Origin: Lepus europaeus
Taxonomy: Eukaryota; Chordata; Mammalia; Lagomorpha; Leporidae
Length of the DNA stretch: 64,000 nucleotides
Direction: 5' to 3'
Assembly: GCF_033115175.1 (NCBI RefSeq)
Contig: NC_084850.1
Coordinates: 17,391,218 to 17,455,217 of the forward strand
Part shown: positions 10,896-23,349 of the stretch, piece by piece
Layout of the letters: every line of letters starts with the position of its first letter
Numbering within the stretch: the first letter of the stretch is position 1
Position numbers and translations under genes: made by a program
Notes under the pieces: model-generated
Databases searched by the model: none
What the model saw: only the letters and a program-made list of their open reading frames with translations
What the model was told of the DNA's origin: nothing

Positions 10896-12798
10896 ACGAA
10901 CATGACTGTGACACAATAAAAACTTAGATTTTTTAGTAGTCTGGATTTACCAATGGGTATGATTTGTGGATTCCTGCTACAGATAAGGAATTATGTAGAA
11001 CTGAGCTATGTTCTCAACCAATATGGATAAAACAAGTCATTGTGATGTCCCATATGCTGTCAAGCATAGTGTTAAATAGGAAGCTTGTAATGGTGATTTA
11101 CCTTAAAGTATTTTGGTAGAAAGAGGTTGATTCATAGGAGTATATAACATAGCACTAACTCTATATGTATGGGCTTTTAGCTAACATATAAAGTTTCCTG
11201 ATCAAGAATCTACACTCCATAACTACTTAGTAAGCATTTCAGAATTTGAGAGTCTAAACCAGTAGTCTACACTTCAAAGTGGCTTGGAGCAAGTACTTCA
11301 GATGATGTTCTCTAAACCTATAATGCAGACTATTAATTAGCAGAAAAGGTATTAGAAAGATATCATCAACAAAACAGTTGCTGCTCAAAATGTGTGTTTT
11401 AACAGAAATCTTCTACAAGTTAATTCCTTCTTGGGAAAAAGGAGTAATAAGCCCTCAAAGATATCATCCTAACTACTGAACCAACCCCATGTAGTTGATT
11501 CTCACTACGAGAGGATTCCTGCATGACCTGACTGTAAGTTGGCTGTTCTTGCTGTCAGGATGTCATTGAGTTGGCCTCAGGAAAGTCATTTTGTACAAGC
11601 AACGTGATACATTGCTTGGAGTTTCACTCAAGAGAGAATTAGCACTGGTAAGTTGAACATTTAATATAAAGAATTATTAATTATGTAAATAACATTTAAC
11701 TGTTAAAAGGGTTTGTAAAAGGGAACTCCAAGGCATGAAGAAGGGGCAAATACTGAAAGCGACTTCCAGGCCTGGGGCTGAGAGAAAAGGGAACAAAGAA
11801 TTTCTAATTGTCTGCAAGGTAGAGATTTGGATTTCTCAGGAGAGGTGGTGGCTGCCCCCAGATCACATTGTGCTTCTGTGATAATCAAGACACTTAGTGA
11901 GGGCATGTACTGGGGAATTCTGAGAGCAGCCAGTGTAGTGACAAAGCAGCTTGCCACAGGGCACCTGCTTCTGAAGTTCAAAAGCAGCCTGCTGCTCTGC
12001 TGATGAAAGTTTGCCGAAGGAAGCTCACTGCTGAACTAAGAAAGCTGATGGGACTCTACATATACTGATATGCTGGCAGCCATGGGGCAAACTGCACATA
12101 GGAACAAGAAAATGTCTTTTCTTTGACTTCTCTCCTTGCAGTCTTCCTCCAGTGCACTATGTTGGTGGAGCTTGACATGGAGCTGGGTGGTGCAGAAGAA
12201 GTGGAGTCTCTAGGGTCAAATACCAGTATCATAAAGTAAATAACGAAAGGTGGGCTTGGAGAGGTAATAAATTACTAACTGGCATAGTGCCCAGGACACA
12301 GTGGGATTTTACCAAGACCTCAGGAACAGGTGGCAGGACAATGTGGGCTTACTTAGTAATTAATGCTTCTATATGCCTGTAAAATACCACTGGGTATAAG
12401 GGTCATGAGGCCTCCACTATTTCCCAAACAACTTGACAGCTGCTGAACTACTAAATTGCCTTATGTCAGTTTGCTCCACCTTGGCCAAAATTTCATCAAT
12501 TGCCTGCAAGTTGCAGGCATTTGTTCAAGATACTGGGCCATATGTGTATAATGAAGATTAAAAACAGTTCCTACCACACAGATACAATGTGCAAATGAAG
12601 TGATTTATGTTCCTGGTATTTAGAAAACACTAAATGAATGGGAACTGTCATTATTAAATAATCAAACTCTTACTGAGTTCAAACTATCCTCAAGGCACAG
12701 ATTCTATAATGGATTTATAAGAGTAAAGATACACAAAGAGCTAAGACAGTGTTTAATTAAAAGAAGAAAGTTGGAAAATTACCCCACCTGATTTCAAC
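10896..12798. other. No gene or clear repeat seen
   Basis: About 1.9 kb with no recognisable repeat or domain. A 92-codon minus-strand open frame at 11703-11981 lies in a GC-richer patch, but shows no start context, splice sites or motif I trust. Confidence 0.4.
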
Positions 12799-13488
12799 CC
12801 TTATTCTTTTTTTTAACTTTTATTTAATGAATATAAATTTCCAAAGTACAGCTTATGGATTACAATGGCTCCCCCCCCCATGACTTCCCTCACACCCGCA
12901 ACCCTCCCCATTCCCGCTCTCTCTCCCCTTCCATTCACATCAAGATTCATTTTCAATTCTCTTTATATACAGAAGATCAGTTTAGTATACATTAAGTAAA
13001 GATTTCAACAGTTTGCACCCACATAGAAACACAAAGTGAAAAATACTGGTGGAGTACTAGTTATAGCATTAAATCACAATGTACAGCACATTAAGGACAG
13101 AGATCCTACATGAGGAGTAAGTACACAGTGACTCCTATTGTTGACCTAACAATTTGACACTCTTGTTTATGGCATCAGTAATCTTTCTAGGCTCTAGTCA
13201 TGAGTTGCCAAAGCTATGGAAGCCTTCCAAGTTCACTGACTCTAATCATATTTAGACAAGGTCATAGTCAAAGTGGAAGTTCTCTCCTCCCTTCAGAGAA
13301 AGGTACCTCCTTCTTTGATGGCCTGTTCTTTCCACTGGGATCTCACTCATGGAGATCTTTCATTTAGGTCATTTTTTTTTTGCCAGAGTGTCTTGGCTTT
13401 CCATGCCTGAAATACTCTCATGGGCTTTTCAGCCGGATCTGAATGCCTTAAGGGCTGATTCTGAGGCCAGAGTGTCAAGCCTTATTCT
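12799..13488 (-). mobile_element. 5'-truncated L1 insertion (3' UTR only)
   Basis: Minus-strand L1 3' end (poly-T at 12808, then the reverse of the ATTAAATAAAAGTT block) running into the 3' UTR and stopping near 13477. CCTTATTCT occurs at 12799-12807 and 13480-13488 and fits as the target-site duplication. It was inserted by L1 target-primed reverse transcription; no coding region is included. Confidence 0.75.
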
Positions 13489-13499
13489 GAAGTTAAAAT

Positions 13500-14392
13500 A
13501 ATCAGGACAACATAGTATTGATGAAAAGATACATATACAAGTCAGTAGAGGAGAATAGAATGTCCAGCGACAGGGCCCACAAAGATATATTCATCTAATT
13601 TTTGACAAAGTTGCGAAAGACAGGTTTTACAATAAATGATGTTAGAATTTAAATGGATATGCATACAAAGTGAAGAAGCAACCAACAGAATGGCAGAAAT
13701 ATGTGAAAACTATATAACTGATGAAGGATTAATATCCAAAATCTATGAAGAGCTCAAGAAACTCAACAACAAGAAAACAAACCATCCAGTTAAGAAATGG
13801 GCAGAGGACTTTTATAGTTATTTTTCAACAAAAGAAAATAAAATGGCCAAGAGACACGTGAAAATATGCTCAGGGTCATTAACCATCGAGGAAATGACAA
13901 CAAAAACCACAGTGAGGTTTCACCACATCCCAGTTAGAATGGCTCTCATACGGAAATAAAAAAAAGTAATACTAGTGAGGATGTGGTAGAAAAGGGTTCT
14001 CTAATCCACTGTTGGTGGGAATATAAACTAGTACAACCGTTGGGGGAAGACAGTATAGAGATTGTCAGAAATCTGAAAATATATCTATCATATGATCCAG
14101 CCATCTGACTGTTGGAAATTTACCCAAATGAAATGAAATCAGCATATGAAAGAGTTATGTGTACCCCCATGTTCATTGCAGCTCAATTCACAACAGCTAA
14201 TATATGGAATCAACCCATATGTCCACCAACTGATTAATGGATAAGGAAAATGTGATATATATACACTATGGATTATTACTTAGCTATATAAAAAAAAGAA
14301 ATGAAATCCTGTATTTTGCAACACAATGGATGCACCTGGAAACCATTATACTTAGTGAAATAAGTAAGTCTCAAAAAGACAAATACGAACGC
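13500..14392 (+). repeat. Old L1 ORF2 C-terminal remnant
   Basis: Plus-strand reading 13636-13959 gives an L1 ORF2 C-terminal stretch (ATNRMAEICENYITDEG ... TVRFHHIPVRMALI). It then continues in other frames as the Zn-motif/“CSLIHCWWEY”-like region and the segment ending in [12 protein letters not shown] at 14385. Frameshifts and stops throughout. The SLC35A3 retrocopy interrupts it near 14393. Confidence 0.75.
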
Positions 14393-14411
14393 CTGGGCTG
14401 CACCAAGCTGA

Positions 14412-15869
<1,458 letters not shown>

Positions 15870-18800
15870 CCCAAAACTGTCATTAACTGGTTTGTCAAGA
15901 TGGTGCACTAGAAATCGCAACATTAATCTTGCACAGAGGACTTCTACAGATTCTGTGAAGTATCATCATACTAAATCTGATCAGGTTTTTAAAATGGTTT
16001 GAGAATACACAGGTTTAAAGATAAAATGTGTGTACTATATATGTAACAAAGTATTTTATATCTAGAAATCAAAACTTGAAAGTATTTCCAGGGATTAGAA
16101 TGAAAACAAATATGGGAGGAAACTTGAAATCTGAGTTAGAAAGATTTTACCTTTTTGATTGCTGCAGAAATGTCCTATGCACTCTTTGCAAGAGCACTCA
16201 AATGTCCTAAATCTATTTTTACAAACTCTATTTAATCTTACTAAAATTTTTAATCTTATTCTTTATGTACAGATATATAAAATCACATGGAATATTTAAA
16301 GTTTGAAAATTCTAATTATGTATAATGCTGTGAAAAATGGAAGTCTGATTTGAAGAAAATATTTCACATATCTGAGATTTTTATATTTACACAAAATGTT
16401 ACTAAACAAGGATTACTAAATTCTACCTGTTGAACTACATAAAATTGATTAAGTCACATTCTAGGTCTTATTTGTTAGATAATCAAATTCATATTTAGTG
16501 TAGAAATGCGTCTACTTCTCCATATATACATCTTTAGACCGTTTAGTACTTAGAGACAACTGAAAGTAATCTGGTTGCTCTTGTGGTAGTAACCATTGAC
16601 TTTTGTGCTAATGGAGTTTCCCCCTCCTTCCATTTCTTTTCTGTAAGTCAGGTGGATCCTTAATATTGGTTTAAATTCATTTGTATTAATTGCTATTAAA
16701 GTTTTAATTTAAAGGGATTAAATATTCATTTAGTAATCCAACATAAAGTTACTGTCTAATATCTCCATTTGGAGAATTTTGAATTATATATACTGTATAC
16801 CATTAGAAAGTCTTTACAAGAATATCTTATTCATTGCTCTGTCAAAACTTTCTTTAATATACAATTATTGATATAACAACTAAAAGAATAGTAGTACACA
16901 TGTCAGTAGACGGAGACCATAATGACTTTTCTTAGAGACATTTCCAGTTGCTATATTAGATTATTTTACATGACTCTATGACTTTAAATTTAAGGCTGGA
17001 CAGAAGTTTTAGACCTCTGATAAAACCCATTGACCCCAGTAATACTCTGAATACATGACTGGGAGAGGTAGCTGACTCTTGATTTTCCTTTCTGTGTCCC
17101 CATGAGAGCTGCTGGGAAGGAGCCATCATTTTGCTTTAAAATAGTGGATTTTTTTTTTCTTTTTAACACTGGAGTTGAGGATGCAAATTACGTCAGTTAT
17201 TTAATAAATTTACTCAAGGGGAGAGAATATTTTATAAATCGGTAAATTGGTGAACAAAAATGCTTTCTGAAATTGGAATATGGGTTTAATTTAATTATTG
17301 ACTGTAGACAGAATTACCTGTTGAGCATAAGAAGTATTTTAGTTTATTTTTTCATTCATGCTTTATATATTTTTAAAAATCTGTTATAATAGATGTAAAA
17401 GCTATAATAAATAAATATTTTTATATAGTTCTAGTTGCTTTTGTTATCTAGAATTTGGCTAAAAAATACTATGTTAGGAACTGTCATGTTCTCTTGCCTG
17501 GTTGGACTGGCAGCAATACTTTGTAAATGCCAGTAGTCACTACAGGTTACAGACCTAATCAATTCCATCCAAACTTTAAAAGTGCTTACTATTTCAAAAT
17601 ATTTAAAAGTAATTTTCTAGTAATAACAAAATTGTAAGCATATTTTTGAATGTCAAACAAGATTTTCAGTTACTGCCTTCCAGAATATTTTTAAAATAAT
17701 TTTTCCATACTTTCAGCATGATGATTTGAGGCCATGACAACATGTACAATAATAGACATACATCCTATTAACTGTTACTTAGTGAAATCTAAATTTGTAA
17801 ATCATAGAATTTAGGACTAAATACATTCTGCTTATATTAAAATATTTTTGTGTACTTATGTTTTACATAAAGTGTGTATTTGCAGTTGTTAATTCAGGTT
17901 TAATTTGCTCATATTTTAACACTTCAAAAATTATTCAAGTAAACTATTGGATATTAAACATTTTAGTTACAGTAATAATACATTTTCCAGAGTCTAGAAT
18001 AACACGATTTTCAAGATTTTCAACACAGATTATAATAATGTAATTGAATTGTGGATATGGGCAAAAACCAAATAGTCTGAAGTAAATTTTCAAAGCAAAA
18101 TTTTATTAGGAAGCATAATTTATATTGTGCTTTGCTAGTAGGTTTGAAATGTTTGTTAATAGAGATTGAGCTGTGTACTTTCTAATTTTTAAATCACAAA
18201 GGAATATTTCAGAAAGTAGACCTTTGGCCTAGATCATGTCTTGTATACAGATGATGTCCTGATGTTTTGATGACTTTTAAAGGCCTTATTTTATCAAGCT
18301 TGTATCATGTTGTCTCCTTGACTATTTAAATTCTTTGATTCTTATAAGTTTGTTATTTACCAACAACTTTGTTCAATGTGAAGATGTGTGGGTGAAGAGT
18401 GCCAACTGATAGTTCTATTAAAAATTAAGAATATGGTATTTGGGAAGAAAAGTAGATACAGTAACACAGTGATGTTATCAATTATTTTATAATTGATTTT
18501 AGAGAGGTTATAAGCTTCTGTTAAGTTGAAATATGTAGTTTAGAGATATAAAATGTAAATGTTTACATCATTTTATGTTGAATGTTACAGAAGTTCATGG
18601 AATGAAAGAGTTTGATGTTTAAACTAAAGTCTAAGAAAATAGAATCTGAAAGGAAACTAATTGATGTTGAGCTCCATACACTTAGAATCATGCTGTATGC
18701 TCTTAGATATCAAATTATTGGACTTTTAAAATGTCATTGCATAGTCATTCGACTGAATTAGTTTTTTTAAAAAGAAAACAGGGTTTAGCATCACTCATTT

Positions 18801-19679
18801 ACATATTTACTGTTAAATATTTAAGTATTATGGATATGCTTTATATAAGAAAAATATTAAAAAGTAATTTATTATATATTGAAAGTCATCTTAAGACTCC
18901 AGGATATTTAAAGTAGCTTTAGAACCAAGGAAAAAGCATGTTTTTCAAAATCTGGTCCTGTGTGCCTTGCTATACCAAATAACTGACTTTTCTGGAGGAT
19001 ATTTCTGTAAGTACAATTGTAGACATATGGACAAAATTAAGATATTATAAGTATAACTATAATTTTATTTTTGGTTCCAATATTTGTTATTCAAATCCTT
19101 TATCTAACAAAATAGGTATTTTATAAAATATATATTAGTAAACAGTGCCTTATTTAATTAATATGGCATCATTGCTCACTCATTGAGCTTTTTGAAACTT
19201 ACACAATTGTATATAATTGTCATTTTGTTGTTTCATTTACTATTGCAAGATATATGATTTTTAAAATATTTTAGAACTTATTTGGATCTTGAATTTGTCT
19301 ACGTCTAGTCCATTTGTTCAGAAAGATTCTTTTGGGTTTGGGAATACGATTTGTATATTTATAGGTTTTTATGGAGATAATTTAAAGGAATATGTAAACT
19401 GTTAAATGGATTTTTAATTGATAAATTTATCATCTTTTTGGTATCCATTATTAACTATTTAATAGATTTATTAAAATAGATTATTTTTGTAAATAACTCT
19501 ATATAGATGTTTTCCTTGTTTGCAAATTTACTTGTGTCTACAACTTAACTCATGAGTAGTTTGATGTTTTTATATATAAAAATGATGATTGATCTTATCC
19601 CTATCTCTCCAGTTACCTTTATCACATGTGATCTTCCTTTTCTTAAACTATGCTTTTAGGAAAGACTTGGTTTTTTATT

Positions 19680-21285
19680 TATTTTTTATTTTTTTAACTT
19701 TTATTTAATGAATATAAATTTCCAAAGTACAGCTTATGGGTTACAATGGCTTCCCCCCCCCCCCATTAACTTCCCTCCCACCCACAACCCTCCCCTTTCC
19801 CGCTCCCTCTCCCCTTCCAATCACATCAAGATTCATTTTCAATTCTCTTTATATACAGAAGATCAGTTCAGTATATATTAAGTAAAGATTTCAACAGTTT
19901 GCCCCCACATAGCAATACAAAGTGAAAAAATACTGTTGGAGTATTAGTTATAACATTAAATAACAGTATACAGCACATTAAAGACAGAGATCCTACATGA
20001 TAATTTTTAAAAATTAATTAATTTTCTATGCAATATCCAATTTAACACCAGGTTTTTTTACATTTTCAATTATCTTTATATACAGAACATCGATTGAGTA
20101 TATACTAAATAAAGATTTCATCAGTTTGCACCCACACAGAAACACAAAGTGTACAAATGCTGTTTTAGTACTAGTTATAGCATCACTTCACGTTAGACAA
20201 CACATTAAGGACGGATCCCACATGAGATGTAAGTACACAGTGACTCCTGTTGTTGACTTAACAATTTGACACTCTTGTTTATGGCGTCAGTAATCTCCCT
20301 AGGCTCTAGTCATGGGTTGCCAAGGCTATGGAAGCCTTTAGGGTTCGCCAACTTCGATATTATCCAACAGGGTCATAGTCAAAGTGGAAGTTCTCTCCTC
20401 ACTTCAGAGAAACGTACCCTCTTCTTTGATGGCCTCGTTCTTTCCACTGGGATCTCACTCGCAGAGATCTTTCATTTAGGTCTTCTTTTTTTTTTTTTTT
20501 CAGAGTGTCTTGGCGTTCCATGCCTGAAATACTCTCATGGGCTCTTAAGCCAGATCCAAATGCCTTAAGGGCTGATTCTGAGGCCAGAGTGCTATTTAGG
20601 ACATCTGCCATTCTATGAGTCTGCTGTGTATCCTGCTTCCCATGTTGGATGGTTCTCTCCCTTTTTGATTCTATCAGTTAGTATTAGCAGACACTAGTCT
20701 TGTTTGTGTGATCCCTTTGCCTCTTAGACCTATCAGTGTGATCAATTGTGAACTGAAATTGATCACTTGGACTAGTGAGATGGCATTGGTACATGCCAGC
20801 TTGATGGGATTGTATTGGAATCCCCTGGCACGTTTCTAACTCCACCATTTGGGGCAAGTCCGATTGAGCATGCCCAAATTGTACATCTTCTCCCTCTCTT
20901 TTTCCCACTCTTATATTTAACAAGGATCACTTTTCAGTTAAAATTTAAACACCTAAGCATAATTGTGTGTTAGTTACACAGTTCAACCACTAGTACTAGA
21001 ACAACAACAACAAAATGCTAAAAAGGATAAAGTATTACACTGTACATCAACAGTCAGGACAAGAGCTGATCAGGTCATTGTTTCTTATACTGTCCATTTC
21101 ACTTCAACAGGTTTCCCCTTTGGTGCTGAGTTAGTTGTCACCGATCAGGGAAAACAAATGATATTTTTCTCTTTGGGACTGGCTTAATTCACTCAGCATG
21201 ATGTTTTCCAGATTCCTCCATCTTGTTGCAAATGACTGGGTTTCATTCTTTTTGACTGCTGTATAGAATTCTATAGAGTACATGT
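19680..21285 (-). mobile_element. L1 fragment with duplicated 3' UTR module
   Basis: Minus-strand L1: a T-rich tail at 19680-19696, then the whole 3' UTR including two versions of the 'tatatacagaa(g)atc ... actagttatagca' module (19855-19990 and 20075-20240). These are separated by an A/T-rich linker containing CCAATTTAACACCAGG (20037). The ORF2 C-terminal end (about 21285-21131) follows. Strongly 5'-truncated. Confidence 0.8.
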
Positions 21286-21306
21286 GATTTTTGAAAACTG
21301 AAGTTG

Positions 21307-22012
21307 GAGGAGAGTGGCAAGATGGCGGAATAGGAAGGGAGCACATTGATAGTTCGGCAAGACACAGGTTAATAAAAGTGGAGATACTGCAGGGTCAAGG
21401 AAGAGTAGGGGAAGAAACAGCAGAGGAAACTCTTCCGGAACTAGTGATTCACAGTGGACCTGCGTGGAGAGCGTGGGAGCCCAAGTTCTGGACACCAGCG
21501 GCAGAATCAACACACCAGCGCTGGAACGCGAGGTGAGCCGAACCTCAATAGCCCTAAACACCAGCGGGCAAGCAGAAAGAGGAGTCTAGAGGGAACGAGG
21601 CTTGAAACCCCGTGGGGAAAAGTTCACCAGGCTAACTAGAAGAGAGAGATGAAAAAAAAAAAGTGAACGATACGGACACAAGTTTCTCTCTCTCCGCTCA
21701 CCTCTCAAAGGCGAGCAAGACAAAGAGCCAATTTGGACATACGTCATAAGCAGGATGACCTCAGGTCTGCACTGGCCCTGAGCCTAGCAGAAAAACCTGA
21801 CTCTGGGGGGAGGGGTGAAATAACAGGAGATTAGGATCTAACTTGGCAACCCAGTGGGAGACTGCAGGAGAATTGGAGCCCACAATGAGGGCAGCACAGA
21901 TTCCCTGTGTGGTCCTTGGGAAAGAGCTTCCGATCTCTGGCTCCTGTGGGTATATCATTTGCCTGCTAACTACCTCCAATTACGTTCAGCTGTGCGGAAT
22001 TACTTCCCGTTT

Positions 22013-22101
<89 letters not shown>

Positions 22102-22289
22102 TTTACCATGCCTAACCTGGGAGTGTCATCTTTGACACACCCTCAACATTGAGGAACTAAACACAGCTCTCAGTCCACACTCATCTCAAGCCTCTAAGGC
22201 TCCACTGAAAGCAGACAGTCCACTTAATATAGAGACATAGTGTAACAAGAAAAAACACCACAGTGAAGAAATCAAAGAATATCTCCACA
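21307..22289 (+). promoter_or_regulatory. L1 5' UTR (internal promoter region)
   Basis: Begins with a YY1-like AAGATGGCGG (21319-21328), placed as in other mammalian L1 5' UTRs, where YY1 sets the transcription start. It is GC-richer than the body and ends at the ORF1 ATG (22290). No functional evidence exists in this sequence alone. Confidence 0.6.
22014..22100 (+). repeat. (GAAA)n microsatellite in L1 5' UTR
   Basis: About 19 GAAA units followed by (GA)n, directly after ATTACTTCCCGTTT. In the related L1 at 49484 a pure (GA)n tract sits at the matching place after ATTACTTCCC, so the site is a variable purine tract of the family. Confidence 0.9.
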
Positions 22290-23340
22290 ATGCCAAACAA
22301 TCGCAAAAACCGAGGTAACAAGAACAAGGAAGAAACTATGACGCCCCCAAATGAAAAAGACACCCCAATTCAAGATTATGAAGACGATGAGATAGAAGAA
22401 ATGCAAGAAGCAGATCTCAAAAAATTGATAAGAACATTAAGAAGTTCTCAAAAACAAATTCTTGAACTACAGAAATCCTTAATGGACAATATAGAAAATC
22501 TCTCTCGTGAAAATGAAATATTAAGGAGGAATCAAAATGAAATGAAACAACTAGTGGAACAATAAACTGTGATAGTGATGAGAAATCATAATGAAATGAA
22601 GAATTCAATAGATCAAATGACAAACACATTAGAGAGCCTTAAAAACAGAATGGGCGAAGCAGTAGAGAGAATATCAGACTTAGAAGACAGAGAACAGGAA
22701 AGGAAACAGGCAAACCAAAGAAGAAGAAATCAGAAATCTAAAAAATATTGTCGGGAATCTACAGGATACTATTAAAAAACACAACATTCGGGTTCTAGGA
22801 GTTCCTGAAGGCATGGAGAGGGAGAAAGGATTAGAAGGCATTTTCAGTGAGATACTAGCAGAAATTTTCCCAGCTTTGGAGAAGAACAAAAGCATCTTAG
22901 TACAGGAAGCTTATAGAACCCCTAATAAACATGACCAAAAGAGATCCTCACCACGACACGTCGTAATCAAACTCACCACAGTGAAACATAAAGAAAAGAT
23001 TCTAAAAGGTGCAAGAGAGAAAGGTCAGATTACTCTCAGAGGATCTCCAATTAGACTCACAGCAGACTTCTCATCAGAAACCCTACAAGCTAGGAGAGAA
23101 TGGCGAGATATAGCCCAGGTACTAAGAGAGAAAAACTGCCAGCCCAGAATATTATATCCTGCAAAGCTCTCATTTGTGAATGAAGGTGAAATAAAGACTT
23201 TCATAGCAAACAGAAATTGAAAGAATTTGTCACCACTCACCCAGCCCTGCAAAAGATGCTTAAAGATGTGTTACACACAGAAACACAGAAACACGGTCAC
23301 CAATATGCAAGAAGGAAACCTCACAGCAAAAGATCACAGG
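22290..23340 (+). pseudogene. L1 ORF1 (RNA-binding chaperone protein), broken
   Basis: L1 ORF1p is a trimeric coiled-coil RNA-binding chaperone that coats L1 RNA. From ATG 22290 the product (MPNNRKNRGNKNKEETM...) runs through an acidic N-terminus and coiled coil to a TAA at 22563. After that the same frame reopens (22569-22775). A deletion of about 5 nt near 22722 shifts the frame, and the RRM/C-terminal part follows at 22813-23220 (ending near FIANRN); a further shift near 23205 leads into 23217-23340. Compared with the intact copy at 49762-50820 it has at least one stop and two frameshifts. Confidence 0.85.
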
Positions 23341-23349
23341 AAGCTCAAT

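Noticed and set aside
21843..22135. Two plus-strand frames ending in Lys-Glu-Arg repeats
   Set aside because: Product of the (GAAA)n tract in the L1 5' UTR, not a protein.
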